NCBI GenBank assembly: GCA_030691555.1
Contig: JAUYEB010000054.1
Location: 1-6,572 of the forward strand
DNA length: 6,572 nucleotides
Direction: 5' to 3'
Source: Candidatus Bathyarchaeota archaeon
Lineage (GTDB): Archaea > Thermoproteota > Bathyarchaeia > TCS64
The notes under the pieces were generated by a model that saw only the letters and a program-made list of their open reading frames with translations, had not been told where the DNA came from and did not search any database. The position numbers were made by a program, and so were the translations under genes. Of this stretch, positions 6,334-6,572 are shown in pieces (the first letter of the stretch is position 1; every line of letters begins with the position of its first letter).

Positions 6334-6336
6334 ACA
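6329..6336 (+). promoter_or_regulatory. TATA-like box of the OsmC gene, overlapping the upstream stop codon
   Basis: CTTAAACA, with TTAAA at 6330-6334, contains the TAA stop (6331-6333) of the membrane-protein gene. It ends 31 bases before the proposed TTG start at 6365, close to the 33-34 seen at other genes here. GGCCC follows at 6339-6343. If real, the OsmC gene has its own promoter despite lying only 31 bases after the preceding gene. Confidence 0.45.
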
Positions 6337-6364
6337 TCGGCCCTCCCAACTCATCCCGATCGGA

Positions 6365-6572
6365 TTGAGCGAGGAAGAGAAGACTCTCACGGTGGAGCTT
6401 GAGAGGATACAGGACTATTCCTTCAGGGTCGACTTCGGCGGGGAGGGTTTCAAGGAGTTGGTCACGGACGAGAAGCCCCCCGTAGGTGAGGGGTCCGGAC
6501 CCGACCCCTCGATGCTGCTCGCCGCGGCGATGGGCAACTGCCTCAGCTCCAGCCTGCTCTTCTGCCTGCAGA
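6365..6572 (+). CDS. OsmC/Ohr-family protein (3' partial)
   Basis: Only the first 69 codons lie in the window; the frame stays open to the edge. The translation starts with (TTG)SEEEKTLTVELERIQDY and runs through FRVDFGGEGFKELVTDEKPPVGEGSGPDPSMLLAAAMGNCLSSSLLFCLQ. The GPDPSMLLAAAMGNC segment (45-59) is the conserved OsmC signature, in which the Cys (here Cys59) is the peroxidatic thiol of hydroperoxide reductases. Another Cys occurs at 67. The second catalytic Cys of the family would lie beyond the edge, so peroxidase activity cannot be confirmed. Start: no ATG or GTG occurs in frame between the A/T box and 6365; TTG at 6365 is the first candidate and fits the box spacing. GTG at 6392 (codon 10) would cut the first strand and is less likely. 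No Shine-Dalgarno site is seen. Confidence 0.85.
   Translation, partial: MSEEEKTLTVELERIQDYSFRVDFGGEGFKELVTDEKPPVGEGSGPDPSMLLAAAMGNCLSSSLLFCLQ

Noticed and set aside
1..6572. A new defence, mobile or biosynthetic system
   Set aside because: No transposase, integrase, repeats, CRISPR or tRNA is seen, and every gene but one belongs to a widespread family in ordinary order. The unusual signals are confined to promoters and one small membrane protein.

Overview
The window reads as a piece of an archaeal chromosome. The strongest evidence is a complete DRG-type GTPase with a C-terminal TGS domain, a protein family found in archaea and eukaryotes. Supporting signs are short A/T boxes about 33 bases before most start codons, a strong Shine-Dalgarno sequence only inside the one visible operon, and an oligo-T tract after that operon. 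The DNA is GC-rich by eye, uses AGG freely for arginine, and is densely coding. That would suit a GC-rich member of the TACK archaea, but I cannot place it more precisely.

Layout: (1) Positions 3-3403, plus strand: two ABC exporter half-transporter genes. The first is cut by the left window edge. The second overlaps it by one base (TGATG). (2) Positions 3404-3489: a short convergent spacer with a ten-T run that probably ends the ABC transcript. (3) Positions 3490-4593, minus strand: the DRG-family GTPase. (4) Positions 4594-4692: a 99-base divergent promoter region shared with (5), positions 4693-5520, plus strand, a metallo-beta-lactamase-fold hydrolase. (6) Positions 5501-5983, minus strand: a pyridoxamine-phosphate-oxidase-like flavin protein whose 3' end overlaps that of the hydrolase by 20 bases. 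(7) Positions 5984-6072: a second divergent promoter region. (8) Positions 6073-6333, plus strand: a small protein with two membrane segments that I do not recognise. (9) Position 6365 to the window edge: the start of an OsmC-family protein.

How the genes work together: the two ABC genes almost certainly make one heterodimeric exporter with one intact and one degenerate ATPase site. The first subunit has Asp at the catalytic Glu position and Gln at the switch His, while the second has LSYGQ in place of LSGGQ; these three changes fall in the same composite site. The hydrolase, flavin protein, membrane protein and OsmC gene are mostly separate transcription units with their own promoters. A redox or detoxification theme is possible but unproven.

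I found no RNA genes, CRISPR arrays, insertion sequences or other mobile elements, and no convincing new multi-gene system. The most interesting non-coding signal is a recurring promoter layout: an A/T box (TTAAA or TATAA) ending 31-34 bases before the start codon, usually followed by a GGCC core. At the GTPase/hydrolase divergent region, both genes carry AAACCTT exactly 35 bases before ATG.
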